From NCBI RefSeq assembly GCF_900109935.1, contig NZ_FOBV01000013.1, forward strand, positions 1 to 64,000: 64,000 bases of DNA, given 5' to 3'. This document shows positions 6,806 to 14,713 of the stretch, in pieces (the first letter of the stretch is position 1; each line of letters begins with the position of its first letter). The translations under genes and the position numbers were made by a program. The stretch comes from Chryseobacterium taichungense (GTDB lineage: Bacteria > Bacteroidota > Bacteroidia > Flavobacteriales > Weeksellaceae). The notes under the pieces are model-generated. The model was not told the origin of the DNA. It did no database searches and worked only from the letters and a program-made list of their open reading frames with translations.

Positions 6806-8359
6806 TTATTTCATCAGGTATTTTTCAGCTTTTGCCTTTTCGTTTTTAATATCGCTCATAATCCATTCCAATTGAGGATATCTGTTGTGAATGATGTCAT
6901 CCATCGTTTCTTTTATGGGAATATCAGGTACAACTCCCTTTTGGGTTTGTGTAAAGCTGATATCCGGCTGTACAAGGACAAGTCCGATCGGAAGATCTAT
7001 CTTGGAATTGGGCAGCACTTGGTAAGAATAAAATCCAGCAACAGTGCCATCGTTAGCCCCACCTGTTTCTTCTCCAACGAGAACAGCCCTCTTGTCATTT
7101 TTAAGCTTGGCAGTGAGAATGGAAGATGCCGAAAAGCTTGATCCGTTGATCAGTACGAAAATCCTTCCGTTGAACGCATTCTTATCCGGTTTTGATGGTT
7201 TGTCAGCTTTTATTTTGTAATAAAACTTTCCGTCTTTTTTATAGGTGCTGAAGGTTTGAGCGAAGAAAAAGGCAGGATAAGTAAGTGTCTTAAAAGTATA
7301 CTGCAACGCATTGCTCTTCCGGAAATAGTTGGTTTTTAAAGGCGTCGTGGCAGAATTTACTTGAGAAGGTTTGATCAAAACATATGGCTCCGGAGAAAGA
7401 TAAGAGTACAACTTATGAATCTCTTCCAATGAACCTCCGTAGTTGTTTCTTACATCAAGAATAAGATATGATGCCCCGGCTTTTTTAATCTGTTCAAAAG
7501 TATTTTTGTAAAATTTAGCGGAATAATCTCCCGAAAAGCTTTTCACTTTAATATAGGCTATAGTGCTGTCCTGATCAAGAAATTTAAAATTCCTGTTGTA
7601 AGAATCACTGAAAGCTACGTAATCATTGATTTTTTTGTCCTCGGTTCTTTTTTTATTTTCTTTTTCTTTTTTGAGGTCATCCTCAGATTTTGATTCTCTT
7701 GTCAGCCGGTAAGTTTTTTTCTCTCCGTTGAATACTGTCTCTATCGTCGCATGATTTTCATATCCTTTTTCAGCTACGTAATAGTTGAAGAACAGGTCTT
7801 TCAGGAAGTACGGTTTGAAAGTCGTGTTGAATCCGTCGGTACTGATAAGTCTTCTGTACTTTTTTATGTAATGGGAAACCGGGGTTTTATCGATGGTAAG
7901 AATCTCAGTTCCGGGCTTTATTTTTTCAATAGAATCTTTATTTCCGATGATAAAAAGCCTGTCATCTTTGATATAATATTCAAAACGGCTGAACATTCCT
8001 TTTTTATTCTCAAGATCTTTGATTTCTCTTTTGGTGATTCTTTTAGAAGGAATCCGTAGCGAGAGATGGCCTTCACGGATGTCGGAAATCACCGGCTGCA
8101 GCTTAAAATAAAACTGAAGCGGGGTAAGAGGGGTGTTGATGGTATTTTTCACACTGTCGAATTTCCTGTCTAGTTCATCTTTTGAGATGTACATGTAAAG
8201 ACCGGGATGCATTTCCTTAATTTTAGCATATGCGAAATCCACATCTTCTTTCAACTTTTCGGGCGGAATACAGATGTTTTGCCGTTCGTTATATTTACGT
8301 ACAGATCCGCAGGCGGTTATCAGCAGGAGGATGAGCAGGAAGAAATAATTTTTCTGCAC
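6806..8359 (-). CDS. S41-family peptidase lipoprotein
   Basis: This 517-residue exported lipoprotein has a signal peptide ending in lipobox ITAC (Cys17). A helical N-terminal domain (about 30-105) and a PDZ-like region (about 120-215) precede the S41 catalytic fold (about 250-490). FVLINGSSFSASSI places the likely nucleophile at Ser410. VGEETGGANDG follows where C-terminal processing proteases usually carry their lysine; here it is not a lysine, as in tricorn-type or substrate-divergent members. A Lys/Glu-rich stretch (about 225-245) is unusual. It probably degrades or processes periplasmic or surface proteins. The frameshifted YdcF-like gene follows after 2 bp. Confidence 0.8.
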   Translation of the reverse strand: MQKNYFFLLILLLITACGSVRKYNERQNICIPPEKLKEDVDFAYAKIKEMHPGLYMYISKDELDRKFDSVKNTINTPLTPLQFYFKLQPVISDIREGHLSLRIPSKRITKREIKDLENKKGMFSRFEYYIKDDRLFIIGNKDSIEKIKPGTEILTIDKTPVSHYIKKYRRLISTDGFNTTFKPYFLKDLFFNYYVAEKGYENHATIETVFNGEKKTYRLTRESKSEDDLKKEKENKKRTEDKKINDYVAFSDSYNRNFKFLDQDSTIAYIKVKSFSGDYSAKFYKNTFEQIKKAGASYLILDVRNNYGGSLEEIHKLYSYLSPEPYVLIKPSQVNSATTPLKTNYFRKSNALQYTFKTLTYPAFFFAQTFSTYKKDGKFYYKIKADKPSKPDKNAFNGRIFVLINGSSFSASSILTAKLKNDKRAVLVGEETGGANDGTVAGFYSYQVLPNSKIDLPIGLVLVQPDISFTQTQKGVVPDIPIKETMDDIIHNRYPQLEWIMSDIKNEKAKAEKYLMK

Positions 8360-8498
8360 TTTTTGTTTTTTTATTTCAAAAATAAAGCTTTAGAGAATAC
8401 GTTTTGAAAAAAGGCGTAATATTTTCATGTTAATATAAAGGTTTTTATCTCGATCAATTGTCATACCTATAATCTCACTCATTAACCTATAAATAAAA

Positions 8499-9599
8499 AT
8501 GATTTACGGACTTATTATTTTAGCTGTCATCATAATTTTACTATATTTTGTCATTACCGGTCAGGAAGTTTTCGGATCGGAAGCAAAAGGAGAGCGGCTT
8601 CAGAGAATGCAGCGTTCCAAACATTATAAAAACAAGCAATTTCAGAATCTTACGTATACGCCTGCATTGGCAGAAGGATATTCGATGCCGAAAGTGATGT
8701 TTAATTTTCTGTTTGATAAAAAGGATCCTCATCTTAAGCCTTTACGTAATATCCCGTCAGTGCATACAGATTTGAAGAATCTTCCTAGAGATCAGGATGT
8801 TTTTATATGGCTGGGGCATTCGTCGTATTATATTCAGACCGACGGTGTTTCCTTTTTGATTGATCCTGTTCTCAGTTCGTACGGTTCGCCTTTCAGGTTT
8901 TTTAATAAAGCTTTTGCCGGAGCCGATATTTTTAGACCGGAAGACATACCAGCAGTTGATTATCTGGTGATTACGCATGATCATTATGATCATTTGGATT
9001 ATCCGACCATAAAGGCTATTAAAACTAGGGTTGGCAAAGTTATTTTGCCTTTGGGAGTTGGTGCGCATCTTGAAAGATGGGGCTACGATACGAATCAGCT
9101 GATCGAAGAAGAGTGGGGAACTGAGGTTGATTTACGTAATGATATCAAAATTATATTTACTCCTGCAAGGCATTTTTCCGGACGGAAGATGAAAAGAAAT
9201 GTTACATTGTGGACGTCTTATGTTTTATTGACACCTACCAAAAAATTATTTCTGGGTGGTGACAGTGGTTAAGATACACACTTTAAAATGATTGGTGAGC
9301 AATACGGACCTTTCGATTTTGCCATCATAGAAAACGGGCAGTATAATGAGGCCTGGAAGTATATTCATGCCTTACCGGAAGATGTTATTCAGGCGAGTAT
9401 TGATGTGAGAGCCAAAAATATCATTCCTGTCCATTCTTCGAAGTTTGCTCTTGCACTCCATCCGTGGAATGAACCTTTACGAAAAGTAACGAGCCTTGCC
9501 GGAAGCAAAAATTTATCAGTTTTAACCCCGATGATCGGTGAACCTGTAGACTTAAATGCGCACGACAATCATTTTAGCAAATGGTGGGATATCGAATGA
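8499..9599 (+). pseudogene. Metallo-beta-lactamase-fold hydrolase (UlaG/NAPE-PLD-like) with in-frame stop
   Basis: The coding frame spans 366 codons but is broken by TAA at codon 258 (9270-9272). Downstream sequence continues in the same frame for 109 codons with normal family content, so a Tyr codon in the expected GGDSGYDTHF probably mutated by one base. The protein has an N-terminal membrane helix (residues 2-20), WLGHSSYYI, the zinc motif THDHYDH (His160, His162, Asp164, His165), and PARHFSGR. After the stop it continues with IENGQYNEAW and PVHSSKFALALHPW. Family members hydrolyse phosphodiesters or lactones; N-acyl-phosphatidylethanolamine phospholipase D is the best-known relative. It may be inactive or mis-sequenced here. 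Confidence 0.75.
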
Positions 9600-9887
9600 T
9601 TAAGAATGCCAAATATTTCTGTAGCGAGTAGGGTGACTTTCAAACTGCTGTCTTACAAAGCTGCACTCAGGATCCACCAAAAGATCTTTTTCTTCGGCGT
9701 AGCGTACAAGCTCATCCAATAACATTTTAGCATAGCCGTGGCCTTCATGCTCTTCATCAAGTTTAGTGTAATAAACAATAAGCTGTCTACCATCTACCTC
9801 GATAGACATATAGCCGGCTTTGTGTCCGTCTATTAATATCTGCAACTCATCCTGATACGGACTGATTTCAAATTTTACAGTTTCCAT
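9600..9887 (-). CDS. Small GNAT-type N-acetyltransferase-like protein
   Basis: This 95-residue protein matches the mini-GNAT group (YjdJ-like, Pfam Acetyltransf_CG). The sequence shows beta strands followed by HEGHGYAKMLLDELVRYA, which binds acetyl-CoA. The family's typical end follows: DPECSFVRQQFESHPTRYRNI. The substrate is unknown. Its stop codon abuts the stop of the metallohydrolase gene with no gap, so the two genes converge tightly. Length is normal for the family. Confidence 0.8.
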   Translation of the reverse strand: METVKFEISPYQDELQILIDGHKAGYMSIEVDGRQLIVYYTKLDEEHEGHGYAKMLLDELVRYAEEKDLLVDPECSFVRQQFESHPTRYRNIWHS

Positions 9888-10114
9888 AATACTGAGATTT
9901 TAGGTGTTACAAAATGATTTTGAGAGTTTTCCTCTTTTAAAATTACAAATTAAAATCGATATGAATGTGTTTCCGAAGGTTTTTACAAGATTCGTAACGA
10001 AATACATTATTCATTAAGCACCGGTATATCATTTTTAAGTGACTGACCAAAAAATCAGTCATTTAATTTTATCTATCAAAATTATTTCTTGACGTTTGTT
10101 TTGTTTGAATTTTA

Positions 10115-10122
10115 TAATTTTG
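10115..10122 (+). promoter_or_regulatory. -7 box of the AraC-regulator gene
   Basis: TAATTTTG fits TAnnTTTG and ends 4 nt before the ATG at 10127, so the transcript would be nearly leaderless. A TTTG at 10095-10098 gives a short 16-bp spacer and a TTG at 10089-10091 a long 23-bp one. The box overlaps the 17-mer GTTTGAATTTTATAATT (10103-10119) that recurs before the aldo/keto reductase gene. Confidence 0.5.
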
Positions 10123-10126
10123 ATCC

Positions 10127-11020
10127 ATGGAATCGAATGAAACAATAAAAGGTTTTTACCGACGCGTCGGCCTCGAGTGTGTAAAAACACCCGGAGTAGG
10201 GCATTTTAATGTCTTTTCAAGGGAAAATTGCTCTCTTATCACGCCTTACAGCAGAAGAGATTATTACAAAATTTCTCTGATCATCGGAAAAGGAAAATTA
10301 CATTATGCCGATAAATGGATCGCTGTCGACAAGCCGGCGTTGTTGTTTTCAAATCCGCTTATTCCTTATTCATGGGAAGCTGAAAATAAAGACCAGAAGG
10401 GATTTTTCTGTCTCTTTACCGACCAGTTCCTTCACGACGGAAACCGCCTGGGAAATTTACAGGATTCGCCGCTGTTCAGGATCGGAGGAACTCCGGTATT
10501 TTTTATTGATGAAGAACAGCAGAAAACAGTTGCGGATATTTTCATTAAAATGATGAATGAGATTCAGTCGGATTATCTGCACAAATATGATATGCTGCGG
10601 GCTTACCTTCATCTTCTGATTCATGAAACAATGAAAATGCACCCGGCGGAAAACTTTGAACCTTATCAGAATGCTTCGCAGAGAGTGGCATCTCTTTTTA
10701 TGGAATTGCTGGAAAGACAGTTTCCTATTGACAGCCCTGAAAGATCTTTACGGCTGAAAAGCCCGATAGATTATGCTGAAAATTTATCCATTCATGTAAA
10801 TTCTCTCAACCGTTCTGTAAAAGAGATCACCGGAAAAACCACCAGCCAGCAAATTGCCGCAAGAATTATCCAGGAAGCAAATGCTTTATTAAAGCACACC
10901 GACTGGAATATCTCTGAGATTGCTTACGGTCTGGGCTTCGAAGAACCGGCTTATTTTACCAACTATTTTAAAAAGCAGACAGGAATGTCACCCAATGCAG
11001 TAAGAATTGCTGTTGTTTGA
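10127..11020 (+). CDS. AraC-family transcriptional regulator
   Basis: This 297-residue regulator has an N-terminal cupin-like effector domain (about 1-160) and a C-terminal AraC DNA-binding domain (about 195-295). The second helix-turn-helix reads WNISEIAYGLGFEEPAYFTNYFKKQTGMSP, the family signature. The aldo/keto reductase gene lies 86 bp downstream and a drug/metabolite transporter follows, the natural targets. The same 17-mer occurs before this gene and twice before the reductase, which suggests autoregulation plus control of the neighbours. The inducer is unknown. Confidence 0.9.
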   Translation: MESNETIKGFYRRVGLECVKTPGVGHFNVFSRENCSLITPYSRRDYYKISLIIGKGKLHYADKWIAVDKPALLFSNPLIPYSWEAENKDQKGFFCLFTDQFLHDGNRLGNLQDSPLFRIGGTPVFFIDEEQQKTVADIFIKMMNEIQSDYLHKYDMLRAYLHLLIHETMKMHPAENFEPYQNASQRVASLFMELLERQFPIDSPERSLRLKSPIDYAENLSIHVNSLNRSVKEITGKTTSQQIAARIIQEANALLKHTDWNISEIAYGLGFEEPAYFTNYFKKQTGMSPNAVRIAVV

Positions 11021-11051
11021 ATTTTATAATTCTTCGTTTGAATTCTATATT
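11015..11051 (+). promoter_or_regulatory. Paired direct repeats, candidate AraC operator
   Basis: GTTTGAATTTTATAATT at 11015-11031 is identical to 10103-10119, and GTTTGAATTCTATATT follows at 11036-11051, 21 bp later (two helical turns). The first copy overlaps the regulator's stop codon; the second abuts the -33 element of the reductase promoter. Direct repeats two turns apart next to -33 are typical of AraC-type sites. The link to this regulator is inferred. Confidence 0.5.
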
Positions 11052-11080
11052 GAAATCAATGAATGGCTGTTATAATTTTG
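11050..11080 (+). promoter_or_regulatory. Promoter of the aldo/keto reductase gene
   Basis: TTG at 11050-11052 and TAATTTTG at 11073-11080 are separated by 20 bp, a close match to the flavobacterial consensus. Transcription would begin near 11086, leaving a leader of about 20 nt before the ATG at 11107. Confidence 0.6.
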
Positions 11081-11106
11081 TCTTGTTAATTTAAATCACA
11101 ATTATC

Positions 11107-12108
11107 ATGAAATTTAGAAAATTAGGAAACACAGGAGAGCAACTGTCTGCAATTGGTTTGGGATGTATGGGAATGAGCTTTGCATATGGCCCTACCGATG
11201 AGCAGGAAAGCATTAATACATTGCATAAGGCTTTGGATCTGGGAGTAAATTTCTGGGATACCGCAGATATGTATGCCAATGGTGATAATGAAAAACTGAT
11301 TTCAAAAGTTTTGGTTCCGAACCGCAATAAGATTTTTATCGCTACTAAATTCGGATTTCGTTTTAAAGATGGACAGACTGGCCACAGCGGTACGCCCGGA
11401 ACTTATTTCGACGGTTCTCCGGAATGGATCAGAAAAGCGGTTGATCTGAGTCTTCAACGGCTGAAAATTGATGAGATCGATCTGTATTATGCTCACAGAG
11501 TTGACCCGAATATTCCGGTTGAAGAAACAGTAGGCGCAATGGCTGAGCTGGTAAAAGCTGGAAAAGTAAAATATTTGGGTTTGTCGGAGGCATCTGCTGA
11601 ATCCATCAGGAAAGCTCATCAAATTCATCCGATTACTGCTTTACAGTCGGAATATTCTCTGCTTACGAAAGACGTTGAGAAAGAAATTTTGCCAACCATC
11701 AGAGAGTTGGGAATCACTTTAGTTCCATATTCTCCGCTGGCCAGAGGTCTTTTCTCTAATATTAATGATGCAGTAAATTTCGGGAATGATGATTTCAGGA
11801 AATCTTTGCCACGATATCAAAACGAATTTCTCGAAAATAACAAAAACCTGGCAAAAGAGATTAATGATTTTGCTCAATCTAAAGGAGTTAAAGGTACACA
11901 GCTGGCACTAGCCTGGGTTTTGAATCAGGGAGAAGATATTATTCCGATTCCGGGAACCAAGCGTATTCAATACTTAGAAGAAAACATTGCTGCTACCAAT
12001 CTCGAACTTTCTCAGGAAGACCTTGAAACAATAGATTCCATTCTTAAAAAATATCCGAATGTCGGAGAAAGATACAGTGAGGGCGCTATGAAATTAGTTA
12101 ACAACTAA
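11107..12108 (+). CDS. Aldo/keto reductase
   Basis: This 333-residue NADPH-dependent oxidoreductase has the AKR TIM-barrel fold (AKR13/YajO-like group). The catalytic tetrad is visible: Asp51 and Tyr56 in DTADMYANGD, Lys81 in IATKFGF and His130 in LYYAHRVDP. The opening GLGCMGMSFAYG and GLSEASAESIRKAH are family hallmarks, and PIPGTKR near residue 280 binds the cofactor phosphate. It reduces aldehydes or ketones; the substrate is unknown. It sits between an AraC regulator and an efflux transporter, a set that could respond to a toxic carbonyl or xenobiotic. A terminator follows at 12124-12157. Confidence 0.9.
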   Translation: MKFRKLGNTGEQLSAIGLGCMGMSFAYGPTDEQESINTLHKALDLGVNFWDTADMYANGDNEKLISKVLVPNRNKIFIATKFGFRFKDGQTGHSGTPGTYFDGSPEWIRKAVDLSLQRLKIDEIDLYYAHRVDPNIPVEETVGAMAELVKAGKVKYLGLSEASAESIRKAHQIHPITALQSEYSLLTKDVEKEILPTIRELGITLVPYSPLARGLFSNINDAVNFGNDDFRKSLPRYQNEFLENNKNLAKEINDFAQSKGVKGTQLALAWVLNQGEDIIPIPGTKRIQYLEENIAATNLELSQEDLETIDSILKKYPNVGERYSEGAMKLVNN

Positions 12109-12123
12109 AGAAATTATTCTAAT

Positions 12124-12157
12124 CAGATCCCTGTTGTGTCAGCAGGATCTGTTTTTT
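12124..12157 (+). terminator. Rho-independent terminator after the aldo/keto reductase gene
   Basis: cagatcc (12124-12130) pairs with ggatctg (12145-12151), with ctg/cag pairing extending the loop side, and six T residues follow. It separates the reductase from the transporter gene that starts at 12174. Confidence 0.7.
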
Positions 12158-12173
12158 AACGTTTTATAACAGC

Positions 12174-13364
12174 ATGGTTACACTTAAAGAAAAAAATAAA
12201 TTTATTGCTACGGTTCTGGCATTTGCCGTCATTCCTATGTCGGGTCTGGCAACGGACATCTACCTGCCTTCAATGCCAAGTATGGCTACAGAACTTCATC
12301 AGCCGGAAAGCAATATTCAGCTTACATTATCGATATTTCTCATCAGTTACGGTCTGACCCAGTTCTTTGCCGGAAGTATTGTAGATTCTTTCGGGAGATA
12401 TAAGATTTCAATGCTGTCTCTTGGGCTGTTTGTGGCATCTTTTTTAATTACTGCGACTACCCAAAATATCTTTGTCATCTATGCCATGCGTGTTTTGCAG
12501 GGTATGCTTTCAGGATTTGCCGTAGTGGCGAAGAGGGCATTTTTTGTGGATGTTTATGAAGGTGAGGAGCGGAAGCATTATCTCAGTATTATGACGATCG
12601 TCTGGTCGGTAGGTCCTATTATTGCGCCGTTTATTGGAGGGTATTTGCAGAAAAACTTCGGGTGGCAGTCAAATTTTTATGTGCTGGCAGGGTATAGTTT
12701 ACTGCTTTTACTCTTAGAATTTATATTTTCCGGGGAGACACTGAAAAAAAGAAATCCTTTCCACATTGAGTTTCTCATTAAAGAATATAGTGCGATGTTT
12801 AAAGCTAAAGATTTCTTTTACGGAATGGTCATGTGTGGACTGAGCTATTCGATGATTATGTTTTTTAATCTCTGCGGATCATTTATCATTGAACATAAAA
12901 TGGGATATTCTGAAGTGGTCGCAGGCTACGTTTCCCTGATTTTAGGATTTGCCTGGATGGCTGGTGGATTTTTAGGTAAGGCTTTGATCAATAAAGCATT
13001 TCTGCCAAAAATACGTTACGCCAACTTTATCCAGTTACTTTTAATTATTTTAATGTTTGCTGCTTCCTATTTCTCCAATAATATTTACAGTCTGGTGGCT
13101 TTTGCATTTTTGATACATGTGACTGCAGGATTTATCTTTAACAATTACTTCTCTTACTGTATCGGAAGATTCCCGAATTCGGCCGGAATTGCAGGGGGCT
13201 TAACCGGTGGAGTGGCATTTATCATTACATCTGCCATCAGTTATGGAATTGTAGCTGTAATCAGGCCTCAGATACAGCTGGAAGTTGCAGAAGGATACTT
13301 TGTGCTGGGCGTTTTAGGATTATTTGTTTTAATTATGATTAAAATGAGAAAGGCACATATTTAA
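12174..13364 (+). CDS. MFS transporter, Bcr/CflA drug-resistance type
   Basis: This 396-residue inner-membrane protein has about 12 hydrophobic helices. The N-terminal SGLATDIYLPSMPSMATEL and the motif GSIVDSFGRYK between helices 2 and 3 are characteristic of the DHA1 Bcr/CflA subgroup of proton-coupled efflux pumps. These export chloramphenicol, bicyclomycin or similar small molecules; the substrate here is unknown. Only 65 bp and a terminator separate it from the aldo/keto reductase, suggesting related function but partly separate transcription. Confidence 0.85.
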   Translation: MVTLKEKNKFIATVLAFAVIPMSGLATDIYLPSMPSMATELHQPESNIQLTLSIFLISYGLTQFFAGSIVDSFGRYKISMLSLGLFVASFLITATTQNIFVIYAMRVLQGMLSGFAVVAKRAFFVDVYEGEERKHYLSIMTIVWSVGPIIAPFIGGYLQKNFGWQSNFYVLAGYSLLLLLLEFIFSGETLKKRNPFHIEFLIKEYSAMFKAKDFFYGMVMCGLSYSMIMFFNLCGSFIIEHKMGYSEVVAGYVSLILGFAWMAGGFLGKALINKAFLPKIRYANFIQLLLIILMFAASYFSNNIYSLVAFAFLIHVTAGFIFNNYFSYCIGRFPNSAGIAGGLTGGVAFIITSAISYGIVAVIRPQIQLEVAEGYFVLGVLGLFVLIMIKMRKAHI

Positions 13365-13397
13365 AATAATATTTCGGATACTTAATATAAAGACTAA

Positions 13398-13426
13398 AAA
13401 ACCGGCCTACTGAATAGGACGGTTTT
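13398..13426. terminator. Bidirectional terminator
   Basis: aaaaccggccta (13398-13409) pairs with taggacggtttt (13415-13426) with one mismatch around a 5-nt loop, with A- and T-runs on either side. It lies between the convergent transporter and lipoprotein genes. Confidence 0.8.
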
Positions 13427-13428
13427 TA

Positions 13429-14709
13429 TTATTTATCAAATATTTCGATCATTACATTTTCGGGAATGACATTTGAATAATCATAATCCTGAACATTTAG
13501 TTGATTCACTGAACTGATACAGATAACCTTATTGTTGTAGTTAAATACTTTATAAGGAAATCTTTTTGTATTTATAGTCTGTGTTTTAGTATAAGTATTG
13601 ATATTGTAAAAATCAATAGTTTTAGCCATATTACCTGCAATAATACTGTTGTTGTCAAAATCAAAGCTCGTAAGTTTTGCATTTCCCGACGGAAGATCAT
13701 TCTGATAAACCATTTGGGAATTATATACTGAACCAGTACTCGACGTGATCACCCTTCCATCAGGAAAAGTTTCAAAAATTCTGTAATTAAGAGGGTGGTC
13801 CCCATGATAGGTATCATCCTGATGGCTTACATAATTTCCGTTAAGATCAAATGTATATAAATCCATATCAATTGGCGTCATGTTCTGCGTAATTGTATAT
13901 AATTTTACAGAAGTGCCTACAGATTTTCTCATTCTGCCGGTATATTCTGAATATGACTGAGACACCAAAGTTTTAGTACCTCTGTCTATACATTTCACTT
14001 TATCATAGTCCGCAACAGAACCATAAAGCTTATCATTATAATAGACAGTACTTACCAACGGCATTCCGAAATTTACCTGATCCTTCAAAGTCAGATTATT
14101 GCTGTCATAAATATCAACCCATCCATCTTTTCTTGCAACATATAATTCAGTGCTACCATTATAAGTACCAAGATCAGAATATCCTAAGACAGCATTTGTA
14201 TTGATCTGGTGAGTAACGACTCCTGAATTGACATCATAAATGGCAATCTTTCCATCTGTATCCAAAAGATATAATCTGCCTGCGTTTTTGTCAAACTGCG
14301 CATCGAATACTTTAAGGTTCAGAAGTTTAATTTCCGGCCTTTCTATTTTTACAACATTACTTTTTACCTGTTCACCATTAGCTTTAAAACCAATAATCTG
14401 ATACTCAAGATAAGGACTGAAAGGTACATTTGACATTGCAGAAAACTGAGTGGGATTATAAGTCCCAAGCTCAGTTTGCTGACCATTCGGAGAATCACTT
14501 CTCACAATTTTATAATAAGTATAATTCATATCCCCGGTAAGAGTCCAGCTTAAGCTGACCATTTCTGCGGATGAATTATAATTTGCTGTCAAATTAATCT
14601 TGTTTTCAATTATCGGCTGCATTATTACAACATCTGTAATATCATCATCTGAACTACTGCAGGAATATATTGATAGAAAAGCAAGAGCGATTATTAGTAT
14701 TTTTTGCAT
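13429..14709 (-). CDS. Lipoprotein with fibronectin-like and beta-propeller regions
   Basis: This protein of about 426 residues starts at ATG 14709, 4 bp after the isocitrate dehydrogenase stop. The frame opens further upstream, but MQKILIIALAFLSIYSC gives a clean lipoprotein signal (Cys17 followed by SSSDDD, an Asp-rich export context common in Bacteroidota surface lipoproteins). Residues about 35-125 look like a fibronectin type III domain (SLSWTLTGDMNYTYYKIVR). The rest has repeated short beta units (LYLLDTDGKIAIYD, LYVARKDGWVDIYD) typical of a beta-propeller. Function is unknown. No cleavage or ligand-binding motif is evident. It is probably surface exposed and perhaps co-transcribed with icd. 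Confidence 0.75.
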   Translation of the reverse strand: MQKILIIALAFLSIYSCSSSDDDITDVVIMQPIIENKINLTANYNSSAEMVSLSWTLTGDMNYTYYKIVRSDSPNGQQTELGTYNPTQFSAMSNVPFSPYLEYQIIGFKANGEQVKSNVVKIERPEIKLLNLKVFDAQFDKNAGRLYLLDTDGKIAIYDVNSGVVTHQINTNAVLGYSDLGTYNGSTELYVARKDGWVDIYDSNNLTLKDQVNFGMPLVSTVYYNDKLYGSVADYDKVKCIDRGTKTLVSQSYSEYTGRMRKSVGTSVKLYTITQNMTPIDMDLYTFDLNGNYVSHQDDTYHGDHPLNYRIFETFPDGRVITSSTGSVYNSQMVYQNDLPSGNAKLTSFDFDNNSIIAGNMAKTIDFYNINTYTKTQTINTKRFPYKVFNYNNKVICISSVNQLNVQDYDYSNVIPENVMIEIFDK

Positions 14710-14713
14710 ATTC

